Origin: Bacillota bacterium
GTDB lineage: Bacteria > Bacillota > Clostridia > Christensenellales > SZUA-584
Length of the DNA stretch: 64,000 bases
Assembly (NCBI GenBank): GCA_023461435.1
Contig: JAEYLC010000034.1
Location: 1 to 64,000 of the forward strand
Direction: 5' to 3'
Shown: piece by piece, positions 19,023 through 26,783 of the stretch
How positions within the stretch are numbered: the first letter of the stretch is position 1
How the letters are laid out: every line of letters begins with the position of its first letter
The notes under the pieces: model-generated
Database searches by the model: none
Told to the model about the DNA's origin: nothing
What the model saw: the letters and a program-made list of their open reading frames with translations, nothing else
Translations under genes and position numbers: made by a program

Positions 19023-20006
19023 ATGGACAATGAAATCGTCGTTTTTAAAGCGGATAAGAGCGGTTTTGACGCTGTGCCCGCCACACAGCCCACATTATAT
19101 TTTATCGGGGTCACAACGGGCAAATCTTCCATTATGAAAGTGTTCCCTGCATGGGCAAAGGCGCTTGGCCTCCATGATGCGGTCATAAAGGGTATCGATA
19201 TCGCCATCCATGAGGACGCACAGGTTTACCGCCGGGTTGTGGAATTCATCGAGAAAGACCCTCTCTCATACGGCGCGTTGGTGACCACGCATAAGCTCGA
19301 TATATGCAATGCGTGCAGGGATATGTTTGAGTATCTCGATCCTTATGCCGAGATGTTCAATGAGCTGTCCTGTATATCAAAAATGGACGGACAGCTTCGC
19401 GGACACGCAAAAGACCCGATTTCGAGCGGTCTCGCACTGTCTGATTTTGTGCCCGAAGGCTGGTGGAGCAAAGGCGGGGATTTCTATGTGATGGGCGCCG
19501 GCGGCAGCGCGATATCGATGGGCAGCTATTTGATGCGTCCTGAATTCAAGGGCGACTATCCGCAGAGAATTATAGTTTCGAACCGGACGAAACCGCGCCT
19601 TGACGCCATAGAAAAGCACTTCGCGGAGCTGAATCCGGGTGAAATTGAGTGCCTGTTTTATTTGTGCCCGGAAACCCGGCAAAACGATGAGGTTCTTAGC
19701 AGGGTCAAGCCGTATTCCGTGATTGTGAATGCAACGGGTCTCGGTAAGGACCGGCCGGGCTCTTCGCTCACGGATGCGGCACAGTTTCCCGAGAACTCGC
19801 TGGTGTGGGAAATCAACTACCGGGGAGATCTGCTTTTCATGCAACAGGCCAATGCGCAAAAGGATGCGAGACAGCTGCATGTGGAAGACGGCTGGCGGTA
19901 TTTTATTTACGGCTGGACGCAGGTTGTTTCAGAGGTGTTCCATGTTCCGATTGAGGGCAAGGTGCTCGAAACGCTCGATGAGATTGCGTCGGAATACCGC
20001 GGCTGA
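19023..20006 (+). CDS. Shikimate dehydrogenase-like oxidoreductase
   Basis: 327 residues with the AroE fold: an N-terminal substrate domain (GVTTGKSSIMKVFPAWAKALG) and a C-terminal Rossmann domain (MGAGGSAISMGSYL, SNRTKPR). The catalytic lysine (VTTHK) and aspartate (AKDPISSG) of shikimate dehydrogenase can be placed. The S-x-S-P substrate motif of true AroE is not kept, and no aromatic pathway gene is near. It is more likely a dehydrogenase for a sugar-derived hydroxy compound. The ribosome binding site is AAAAGGAG. Confidence 0.85.
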   Translation: MDNEIVVFKADKSGFDAVPATQPTLYFIGVTTGKSSIMKVFPAWAKALGLHDAVIKGIDIAIHEDAQVYRRVVEFIEKDPLSYGALVTTHKLDICNACRDMFEYLDPYAEMFNELSCISKMDGQLRGHAKDPISSGLALSDFVPEGWWSKGGDFYVMGAGGSAISMGSYLMRPEFKGDYPQRIIVSNRTKPRLDAIEKHFAELNPGEIECLFYLCPETRQNDEVLSRVKPYSVIVNATGLGKDRPGSSLTDAAQFPENSLVWEINYRGDLLFMQQANAQKDARQLHVEDGWRYFIYGWTQVVSEVFHVPIEGKVLETLDEIASEYRG

Positions 20007-20024
20007 AGATAAGGGGGATGAAAG

Positions 20025-20618
20025 ATGGATAATAAAAACGCTCAAATATTTGACTATGCGAAGGGGTTCGTCTGTCCTTTTGATTTAAAGACGGGGCTGT
20101 CTGAAAAAGCCGTATCGACCAAACGGTATCTTTCGCAGATGAAAGGCATGTTTGCGGATGAGGCCGCCTATGAGGCGGCTTTAAAAGAAAATGATGCGGT
20201 GGTTTATGAGTTTTATGAGATGGGCGCTCCCGAATCGGACGGAGCCATTGCCATGGGAACCTCCATCACATATCCGGGCAAAATCGGGGACGAGTATTAT
20301 TTCACGAAGGGTCATTTTCACTGCATATTGGATGCAGCGGAATCGTATTTCGGGCTTTCCGGAGAAGGCTATATGCTGATTGAGAATCCGGAGGGAGAAT
20401 GGGATATGCTTCCGATCCAGCCGGGCGCTGCCCTCTACGTTCCGCCAAGATTCGCCCACCGTACGGTCAACACCGGATCAACTCCGCTGGTCACGTTCTT
20501 TTCCTTCCGCGGAGATGCCGGACACGACTACGGCACAATAGAGACCAAAGGATATCGGAAGATGATCGTTGAAAAAGGCGGGAAACCAACCGCTATCGAC
20601 AATCCGAAATGGAAATAA
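20025..20618 (+). CDS. Glucose-6-phosphate isomerase, cupin type
   Basis: 197-residue cupin of the archaeal-type phosphoglucose isomerase family. Metal-binding motifs are visible: KGHFH followed by the glutamate in AAESYFGLSG, and the second histidine in PPRFAHRTVNTG; AGHDYGTI is the family C-terminal signature. It gives the operon a second phosphosugar isomerase next to the SIS protein. The real substrate may be another hexose phosphate. Confidence 0.9.
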   Translation: MDNKNAQIFDYAKGFVCPFDLKTGLSEKAVSTKRYLSQMKGMFADEAAYEAALKENDAVVYEFYEMGAPESDGAIAMGTSITYPGKIGDEYYFTKGHFHCILDAAESYFGLSGEGYMLIENPEGEWDMLPIQPGAALYVPPRFAHRTVNTGSTPLVTFFSFRGDAGHDYGTIETKGYRKMIVEKGGKPTAIDNPKWK

Positions 20619-20622
20619 TGAA

Positions 20623-20651
20623 CGGGCATGCGCTCGGTAATAAAATGCCCG
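20623..20651 (+). other. Intercistronic hairpin
   Basis: Seven-base perfect arms (20623-20629 and 20645-20651) with a 15-base loop lie between the cupin isomerase and the next dehydrogenase. There is no T-run, so it may mark an RNA processing or stability site. Confidence 0.4.
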
Positions 20652-20694
20652 GCGCGTGCGATTCATGAAGACATATTTATTTTAGGAGACGCAA

Positions 20695-21663
20695 ATGAAG
20701 ATATTGGTGACCCCCACATCATTTTTGAAGGTAGAAAATGTGAGGGCGAAAGAGCTGCTTGAGAGCTTTGCGGATGAGGTGGTATATAACGATCTCGGGC
20801 GCCCGCTTCAGCCTGCAGAAATACTTGAAAGACTCGACGGTGCGGACGGGTACATCGCGGGCCTCGATTACATTACGGCTGATGTTATCGAAAAGATGCC
20901 GGATTCCGTCAAAGTCATTTCAAGATACGGCGCCGGCGTTGACAGAGTGGATATGTCCGCCGCAAGAAGGAAGGGCATCGCTGTCACCAATACGCCGGGC
21001 ACGAATGCGGTTGCGGTTTGCGAGCTGGCGTTTGGCCTGATGCTGAGCGCTGCGAGAAGCATACCGAAGCTCAATGCGGCGGTTCGAAGAGGCGAGTGGC
21101 CGCGCAATCAGGGCATTGAGCTCAAAGGCAAAACGCTCGGGATTGTCGGCCTTGGCGCGATCGGCAAAAACCTGGCGCTCAGAGCGCTGGCGTTCGGGAT
21201 GGAAGTGACCGCATATGATCCGTGTATCGATGTGAGGTTTATCGAAGAAAACGGAATAACGGGCGGCCGCACAAGCGATGATCTGGATATGGTCTTAAAA
21301 AACGCGAATTTTCTTTCTGTTCATGTGCCGCTTACGGATGCAACGTATCATATGATCGGTGCCGATGCCATCGCAAAAATGCCCGAACGTTCCGTTATTA
21401 TCAACACGGCTCGCGGCGGCATCGTGGACGAAGCGGCGGCGGCCGAGGCGCTGAAGAACGGCAAGCTCGCGGCTGTGTGTCTGGATGCGTTTGAGGAGGA
21501 GCCGGTGAAGGATTCCGTGCTCAAGGATTTTGACGACGTGATTATGACGCCTCATACGGGCGCGCATACGGACGAAGCTGTGGCGGGCATGGGGATGATG
21601 GCCGTGGAAAACGCGATCGCCGTATTGTCCGGCAAAGAATGCCGGTATATTCTCGATAAATAG
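20695..21663 (+). CDS. D-isomer-specific 2-hydroxyacid dehydrogenase (phosphoglycerate dehydrogenase-like)
   Basis: 322 residues. The NAD loop is intact (GIVGLGAIG), and the catalytic arginine (NTARGGIVDE), glutamate (DAFEEEP) and histidine (TPHTGAHT) are present. No C-terminal ACT domain is present, unlike many SerA proteins. In this locus it probably reduces or oxidises a 2-keto/2-hydroxy acid of the sugar pathway. The start follows TTTTAGGAGACGCAA. Confidence 0.9.
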   Translation: MKILVTPTSFLKVENVRAKELLESFADEVVYNDLGRPLQPAEILERLDGADGYIAGLDYITADVIEKMPDSVKVISRYGAGVDRVDMSAARRKGIAVTNTPGTNAVAVCELAFGLMLSAARSIPKLNAAVRRGEWPRNQGIELKGKTLGIVGLGAIGKNLALRALAFGMEVTAYDPCIDVRFIEENGITGGRTSDDLDMVLKNANFLSVHVPLTDATYHMIGADAIAKMPERSVIINTARGGIVDEAAAAEALKNGKLAAVCLDAFEEEPVKDSVLKDFDDVIMTPHTGAHTDEAVAGMGMMAVENAIAVLSGKECRYILDK

Positions 21664-21676
21664 GAAGGACAGAAAA

Positions 21677-22324
21677 ATGGATAAGACTGAAATTCTCGCA
21701 AGGCTGCAGGCTTGCGGCGTTGTTGCGGTGGTGCGTGCCGACAGCGCCGAACAGGCGGTTAAGATTGCCGACGCCTGCATAGAAGGCGGCGTTAAAGGGA
21801 TTGAGATCACCTACACGGTACCCGGCGCTTCCGGAATCATTGCAGAACTGGCAAAGAAATATACGCCGGATCAGATGATAATCGGCGCAGGCACTGTTCT
21901 AGACCCCGAGACCGCGCGCGCGGCAATACTTGCGGGCGCAAACTATATCGTATCGCCCTGTCTTAATGTTGAAACCGTCAAGCTTTGTCTAAGATACCAG
22001 ATCGCCTGTATGGCGGGCGCGATGACGATTAAAGAAGCTGTTGATTGCATGGAAGTCGGCTCGGATATCGTGAAGATTTTTCCGGGAAATCTGTTTGGAC
22101 CGGCGATCATCAAAGCGATCAAGGGGCCGATTCCTCAAATGAAAATGATGCCGACGGGCGGTGTGAATGCCGATAATGCGGCAGAATGGATCAAAGCCGG
22201 GGCTGTGGCGGTGGGCGCGGGCAGCGACTTAACCGCCGGGGCGAAAACGGGCGATTATAAGGCGATCACCGAGATCGGCAAAAAGATGGTTGCGGCTGTG
22301 AAGGCAGCCAGAGATGGGAAGTAA
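21677..22324 (+). CDS. eda: KDPG/KHG aldolase
   Basis: 215-residue class I aldolase. The Schiff-base lysine is in DIVKIFPGN and the catalytic glutamate in GIEITYTVPG; PTGGVN closes the phosphate site. The family splits 2-keto-3-deoxy-6-phosphogluconate, or its galactonate or 4-hydroxy analogues, to pyruvate and an aldehyde. It marks the probable exit of the pathway into central metabolism and implies a 2-keto-3-deoxy acid intermediate upstream. Confidence 0.92.
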   Translation: MDKTEILARLQACGVVAVVRADSAEQAVKIADACIEGGVKGIEITYTVPGASGIIAELAKKYTPDQMIIGAGTVLDPETARAAILAGANYIVSPCLNVETVKLCLRYQIACMAGAMTIKEAVDCMEVGSDIVKIFPGNLFGPAIIKAIKGPIPQMKMMPTGGVNADNAAEWIKAGAVAVGAGSDLTAGAKTGDYKAITEIGKKMVAAVKAARDGK

Positions 22325-22326
22325 TT

Positions 22327-22707
22327 ATGTTGGAAGGTTTGGCGCACATCGGGCTTTTTATAAGGGATATTGAAGCCTCGAAGAAATTCTATACAGAGAA
22401 ATTGGGATTTACTGTCGTATCCGAAGCGGAAGTGCCGGATGGCACAAAGATCGTGATGGCGGAGCTTAATGATATGATGATTGAGATCGTCCAGCTTCCC
22501 GAATATGACGGCGGTCAGGACGGCGTTGTAAACCACATTGCCATAAGAGTGAAGGATATTGAGGCCGCAATGAAAGACCTCAAAGAAAAGGGAATACAAT
22601 TTGAAACGGATAAGCCGGTATTGCTGGGCAATGTTTTGGGCGGCGTCAGGTATGCGATGTTTCGCGGCCCGGATGGGGAACGTTTGGAGATCGATGAGCT
22701 TTTATAA
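22327..22707 (+). CDS. VOC-family protein (glyoxalase-like)
   Basis: 126 residues with two beta-alpha-beta-beta-beta modules; H in LAHIGLFI, E in MIEIVQLP, H in VVNHIAI and E in GERLEIDEL are at typical metal-ligand positions for lactoylglutathione lyase or methylmalonyl-CoA epimerase. It starts 2 bases after the aldolase stop, so it is translated with it. It may be an epimerase, isomerase or lyase for a pathway intermediate, or detoxify a dicarbonyl. Confidence 0.85.
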   Translation: MLEGLAHIGLFIRDIEASKKFYTEKLGFTVVSEAEVPDGTKIVMAELNDMMIEIVQLPEYDGGQDGVVNHIAIRVKDIEAAMKDLKEKGIQFETDKPVLLGNVLGGVRYAMFRGPDGERLEIDELL

Positions 22708-22811
22708 GCTTGTGGTATGGTCTGTGCGAATTTGTACAAAAGCATTTCAGTATAAGCATTTGGGTTGTCTTTTCCTCCTTGGCAACCCATTTGTCATTGG
22801 AGGCGGCGGGC

Positions 22812-23468
22812 TTGAATATTATTTTCGATTTTGACGGGACATTGTTTGATACGCGCACTGTTGATGTGGTTGCGTTTAACCGCGCGCGCGTTGAACTGGG
22901 GCTGCCGGCCATCACAGAGAACGAAATACTTGCGGCCATTGGTAAGCCGCTCAGCGCGATCGCGGCCGATTATTTTCCGAATAACGCGCAGTTGGCGCAG
23001 CAATTTTTTAATTTGATTTTACAATACGAGCTGGAAGAAATACCACCGTGTGCACAGCTGTTCCCGCAAGTGGCTGAGCTGCTTCACGGCCTGAAAAACG
23101 CAGCACACAATTTGGCCATTTGCTCTAACGGAAGCAAAGAGTATATTGAAGCCATACTGAAAAAGTTTGATATCGATGATCTTTTTGATATCGTCTGGTA
23201 TGCGCATGAGGGCGTCAGCAAAACAGAGGCACTGAAAATACTCATTAAAGACCTTCCAAACGGTAAAACCATATATGTGGGAGACCGCGCGGAAGACCGT
23301 GAGGCCGCGCAGAGTCATCATCTTTGTTTTATCGGGGCAGCGTACGGCTACGGTGGCAGTGAGATGGACGACGCTGCTTTACTCGCTCAAAACGCAAATG
23401 AAATATCTGTGCTGATCGAAGGCATAGAGGTCGTTGCTTATGCACATTTGTTGGCCAACATGTCATAA
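22812..23468 (+). CDS. HAD-family phosphatase (phosphoglycolate phosphatase-like)
   Basis: About 218 residues from a TTG at 22812 that has GGAGG eight bases upstream; the frame opens at 22710 but the extra 34 residues do not resemble the family. The HAD motifs are IFDFDGTLFDT, ICSNGS, the lysine in GVSKTEAL, and YVGDRAEDREAA. An alpha-helical cap is expected after motif I. It is the last gene of the plus-strand locus and converges with the serine dehydratase homologue. Confidence 0.85.
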   Translation: MNIIFDFDGTLFDTRTVDVVAFNRARVELGLPAITENEILAAIGKPLSAIAADYFPNNAQLAQQFFNLILQYELEEIPPCAQLFPQVAELLHGLKNAAHNLAICSNGSKEYIEAILKKFDIDDLFDIVWYAHEGVSKTEALKILIKDLPNGKTIYVGDRAEDREAAQSHHLCFIGAAYGYGGSEMDDAALLAQNANEISVLIEGIEVVAYAHLLANMS

Positions 23469-23470
23469 GT

Positions 23471-23489
23471 CCTAATGGTTAGGGTTTTT
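23471..23489 (+). terminator. Weak terminator after the HAD gene
   Basis: A 5-base stem (CCTAA/TTAGG) with a 3-base loop is followed by G and five T. It sits between converging genes and overlaps the end of the minus-strand gene. Confidence 0.4.
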
Positions 23490-25055
23490 AACACCCATCC
23501 ATTCTTTGAATTTGCTTTCGCATTTTTTTGCGGTCGGCGTGGCGCAGCATCCGCCTTTGGACGTACAGAGCAATTCCGGCGGCATTTTGTGTCCCAGAGT
23601 ATCGACAGCGGCGAGCATCTCGTCATAGGGGATGATCGCGTCCACACCTGCCATCGCCAGATCCGCATAAATAACGGCCATCGACGGCGCGGCGATGATC
23701 CTGCTGAAGCAGGGAGCATCAAACCCGCCGGGCACCGGATCGCACGGCAGGCCTATAAAAGCCTGCAGCGCCAATGAAGCGGCTGTGTCTATCCTGTCGC
23801 CCGCGCCGCACATTTCGGTGATGGCGGTGGCCGTCATCGCACAGCAAACGCCGCATTCGCCCGCGCACCCCACCACTTCACCCGTCGGGTTGGTATGCGT
23901 ATATGCAATGGCGCCGATACCCGCCGCCACGAACAGCCCCCGCAGCAGGCTGTCATCGTCCAACCCGCGGGCTTCTTTCACGGTATACAGGGCAGAAAAC
24001 AAATAACCGCCGCCCGTTCCCATTGGTCCCGGTACGATCAGCGTTCCGGGAGTTTTGGCGTTGACGCCCATCACCCTTTCGACGATCCGGCTGAACACCG
24101 GACCGCAGATTGGTGATCGGTTATTTTCGTAATCAAGCCAGATATCTCCGTCATATCTGCCGAAAGGGCTGCGCTCTGCATTTGGGTTATCGTAAAAAGC
24201 CCGGATCTCTTTTAGAAGGATGTCTTTAACTGACCGCATGCGGGCGATGACTCGCGCTCTTGGCCAAAGGGAGGAATCCATCTCATACCGTATGGCTGTT
24301 TCCGCGATGCCGATGCCGAGCTCTTTGGAAATATCGATCCACTCACGGACACTGCGGAAAAGCTGGGGCTTCCTGTCGCGGCGCGTCACCACCGGTAAAA
24401 CCGGCTCTAATAGCTCAGCCTGACCATCGTCCGGAAGTCTACTTCTGACCGCATTGATGTCGGGTCTTTCAGAAAATTTGAAGTAATGCAGTGTTCCGCT
24501 CACGCTGACAGCCTCTCCGGATTCCACAAAGCCATCCGTACTGTGCGAGATGGCTTTTTTTATGTTTTCGTCAATTACGGAAAAAATGAGCAGCACATAG
24601 GTATCCCCGATAAAATCGACGGGGAAACCGTTAACGCGAATGACCTGAACCATGCCGCCGCCTGTGGATATGCCGGTGAGTTCCGCAGCCTTGCCGTCTG
24701 CCGTATGCAGACAAAAACGTATGGCGTTCAGATGGCTGGTTTCCGTCAGCGTGTCAAACTGATACGCGATATTCAGCCCCTGATCTCCGGCCAGTTCATG
24801 CACGCGGCTGATCCTTTCGTCTTCCGGCCCGAAACCCATGACGCCCGCCAGCATGGCGTTATCTTCGTTCATGATGCCGAAGGTCCCCGCAAACGAACCG
24901 TCCTTATCCATCACAAAACGTACATCCGCAGGGGTACCCCCAAGCAGCGCGCGCGCAAGCAGGCCCAACCGGACCGGCCCGGCCATATGCGAGCTGGACC
25001 CCGGCTGCATCACCGGACCAAACACATCGTTATAAAAATCGGGATAGTATTTCAT
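23472..25055 (-). CDS. Single-chain serine dehydratase homologue (iron-sulfur), substrate uncertain
   Basis: 527 residues. The N-terminal part matches the beta chain (PGSSSHMAGPVRLG), and the C-terminal part matches the alpha chain with cluster-type cysteines in GCAGECG, LPCDPVPGG and APCFSR. In true serine dehydratases the last cysteine is followed by ERN; here it is FSRII, and the C-terminus adds CTSKGGCC and KKC. The extra cysteines and lost ERN suggest a different substrate, and its place beside cysteine/methionine genes hints at a sulfur-containing amino acid. AAAGG precedes the ATG. It has its own promoter overlapped by a palindrome. Confidence 0.8.
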   Translation of the reverse strand: MKYYPDFYNDVFGPVMQPGSSSHMAGPVRLGLLARALLGGTPADVRFVMDKDGSFAGTFGIMNEDNAMLAGVMGFGPEDERISRVHELAGDQGLNIAYQFDTLTETSHLNAIRFCLHTADGKAAELTGISTGGGMVQVIRVNGFPVDFIGDTYVLLIFSVIDENIKKAISHSTDGFVESGEAVSVSGTLHYFKFSERPDINAVRSRLPDDGQAELLEPVLPVVTRRDRKPQLFRSVREWIDISKELGIGIAETAIRYEMDSSLWPRARVIARMRSVKDILLKEIRAFYDNPNAERSPFGRYDGDIWLDYENNRSPICGPVFSRIVERVMGVNAKTPGTLIVPGPMGTGGGYLFSALYTVKEARGLDDDSLLRGLFVAAGIGAIAYTHTNPTGEVVGCAGECGVCCAMTATAITEMCGAGDRIDTAASLALQAFIGLPCDPVPGGFDAPCFSRIIAAPSMAVIYADLAMAGVDAIIPYDEMLAAVDTLGHKMPPELLCTSKGGCCATPTAKKCESKFKEWMGVKNPNH

Positions 25056-25173
25056 ATTCGCTTACCTTTTCATGGCGTTCTCACTGCGCCGCCGTATATT
25101 CAATATGTTTAAGCCCTGCAATAATATTACAAGCAATATAAAGGGCTAAAGGATAGCTGGTCGGAATTCGATT

Positions 25174-25210
25174 GTCTATATATCATATTTGTTTTATATG
25201 ATATATAGAC
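25174..25210. promoter_or_regulatory. Perfect AT-rich palindrome, probable repressor site
   Basis: Two perfect 15-base arms (25174-25188 and 25196-25210) flank a 7-base spacer. The core TCATAT/ATATGA half-site recurs elsewhere in the sulfur island. The right arm covers the -10 box of the minus-strand promoter for the serine dehydratase homologue, so binding would block it. The nearby Rrf2 protein is the obvious candidate. Confidence 0.75.
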
Positions 25211-25230
25211 GACATCTCGGATATTGTCAA
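25202..25230 (-). promoter_or_regulatory. Sigma-A promoter for the serine dehydratase homologue
   Basis: Read on the minus strand: TTGACA (25230-25225), 17-base spacer, TATATA (25207-25202). The start would fall inside the palindrome. Confidence 0.7.
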
Positions 25231-25306
25231 CCCCTAATCGTTATATGAATAAAAAAATGAGCAGCTCGATTATTTGAAATCGAAACAGAATTGAAGTGAC
25301 TTGTTG

Positions 25307-25335
25307 TTGACAAAAAAAATTCAGACGCATATAAT
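25307..25335 (+). promoter_or_regulatory. Consensus sigma-A promoter for the mccBA leader
   Basis: TTGACA (25307-25312), exactly 17 bases, TATAAT (25330-25335). An AT-rich element (25328-25350, containing AAAACATAT) overlaps the -10 box and probable start, which fits repression by the regulator that also sees the related sites upstream of yezD and cysK. Confidence 0.85.
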
Positions 25336-25377
25336 ATATAAAACATATTTGATTAGTATGAAATATTGGAGGATGAA

Positions 25378-25491
25378 ATGACAGCTGATCAGGATGCCCG
25401 GACAGTCGATGAAAACAATATGCTGTGGCTAATCTGTAAAAAAGGTGCGGCTTATCGCACCTATAGAAAAATGCATGCAGGATTAATGTGA
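25378..25491 (+). CDS. 37-residue leader ORF upstream of mccB
   Basis: A short frame begins with ATG five bases after GGAGG, the best ribosome binding site in this leader, and lies just downstream of a consensus promoter. The peptide has four methionines (1, 15, 32, 37), one cysteine and a basic second half (KKGAAYRTYRK). A 7-base hairpin (25443-25462) lies inside the frame and a terminator-like stem follows. It could be a regulatory leader peptide or a small protein; I recognise no family. Confidence 0.5.
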   Translation: MTADQDARTVDENNMLWLICKKGAAYRTYRKMHAGLM

Positions 25492-25529
25492 AGACTGTTT
25501 CCCCAATTATATAACGGATGAAATAAATC

Positions 25530-25591
25530 AAAGGGAATCGCATTTATTCTGATGCTGCAAGCGTTTAAAAGATGAACACGATTCCTTTTTT
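25530..25591 (+). terminator. Attenuator-like terminator in the mccB leader
   Basis: A stem pairs about 25530-25540 with 25579-25590 (core GGAATCG/CGATTCC, one bulged G, 38-base loop) and is followed by a T-run (six T, 25586-25591). It lies between the leader ORF and mccB, where conditional termination would control the operon. Confidence 0.6.
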
Positions 25592-25625
25592 ATAATATTC
25601 CATTAAAAATGAAAGGAGCAATATT

Positions 25626-26783
25626 GTGAGCCGATATCAATTTATCGAATCCGCATTCATCCATGGAGGTATTTATGGGGATGAACGGACGGGAGCGGTC
25701 AATACGCCGGTGTATCAGACATCGACCTATATGCAGGACGGTCTGGGCAAGCATCGGGGTTATGAGTATTCCCGTACCGGCAATCCCACCAGAGAGGCAT
25801 TGGAAGCGCTGATCGCTGAGTTGGAGGGAGGCGCGGCAGGTTTTGCCTTTGCCTCAGGCATGGCTGCCACTACCGCGGTGCTCAGCCTGTTCCAAAACGG
25901 CGACCGGATCGTCATCTCGAGCAATGTGTACGGCGGAACGTTCCGGGTGTTGGATAAGATTTTCAAGAACTTTGGCTTTGATTACATAATAGCGGACACC
26001 GCCGATTTACCGGCGCTGGAGGAGGTGCTGACGCCGGATGTGAAGGCGGTTCTGATAGAAAGCCCGGCCAACCCTCTGCTGACGGTGACCGATATCGCCG
26101 CTGTTGCGAAGCTCACCAGGCGCAGGAACATTAAGCTGATTGTGGATAACACATTTATGACACCGTACCTTCAGCGGCCTTTGGAGCTCGGCGCAGATAT
26201 CGTGCTGCATTCGGCAACCAAGTATCTGGGCGGGCACAGCGACTTGATCGCGGGGCTGGCCGCGGTGAATTCAAAGGAGCTGGCCGAAAGGCTTCATTTC
26301 ATTCAGAATGCGACGGGAGGCATATTGCAGCCCTTTGATTCATTCCTCCTGATTCGAAGCATCAAAACCTTGGGTATCCGCATGGACCGCCATGTGGAGA
26401 ACGCGGAAGTAATCGCCAAGCTGCTTCAAAAGCACAGTGCTGTCAAGACGGTGTACTATCCCGGCCTGCCTGACGCTCAAGGGTATGAAATCAACCGCAG
26501 ACAGGCGAAGAACGGCGGCGCGATGATTTCCTTTGAGCTGCACGGGGATTATGATATCAATAAGTTTTTCGAAGGGCTTCATCTGATTGCGCTGGCGGAA
26601 AGTCTGGGCGGTGTAGAATCTCTGGTCTGCCATCCGGCAAGCATGACCCATGCCTCCATCCCCAAAGACATCCGTGAGAAGGTGGGCATCACCGAAGGGC
26701 TGATCCGGCTTTCGGTGGGCATCGAGCACAGCGAAGACCTGATCCGTGACCTCAACGCGGCGATAGAGGGGGCGAGAACATGA
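25626..26783 (+). CDS. mccB: Cystathionine gamma-lyase/gamma-synthase family enzyme (MccB)
   Basis: 385-residue Cys/Met-metabolism PLP enzyme. The PLP lysine is in HSATKYLGGHSDL; YSRTGNPTRE and SGMAATTAVLSLF are the phosphate-site segments, and SLGGVESLVCHPASMTH is a family signature. The GTG start follows AAAGGAGCAATATT. Pairing with the MccA-like gene that overlaps its end identifies reverse transsulfuration: cystathionine is split to cysteine, 2-oxobutyrate and ammonia. A gamma-synthase role cannot be excluded from sequence alone. Confidence 0.88.
   Translation: MSRYQFIESAFIHGGIYGDERTGAVNTPVYQTSTYMQDGLGKHRGYEYSRTGNPTREALEALIAELEGGAAGFAFASGMAATTAVLSLFQNGDRIVISSNVYGGTFRVLDKIFKNFGFDYIIADTADLPALEEVLTPDVKAVLIESPANPLLTVTDIAAVAKLTRRRNIKLIVDNTFMTPYLQRPLELGADIVLHSATKYLGGHSDLIAGLAAVNSKELAERLHFIQNATGGILQPFDSFLLIRSIKTLGIRMDRHVENAEVIAKLLQKHSAVKTVYYPGLPDAQGYEINRRQAKNGGAMISFELHGDYDINKFFEGLHLIALAESLGGVESLVCHPASMTHASIPKDIREKVGITEGLIRLSVGIEHSEDLIRDLNAAIEGART

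Noticed and set aside
25336..25625. T-box or SAM-I riboswitch before mccB
   Set aside because: I could not find the T-box core or the SAM-I consensus helices; a small ORF and terminator-like stem explain the leader better.
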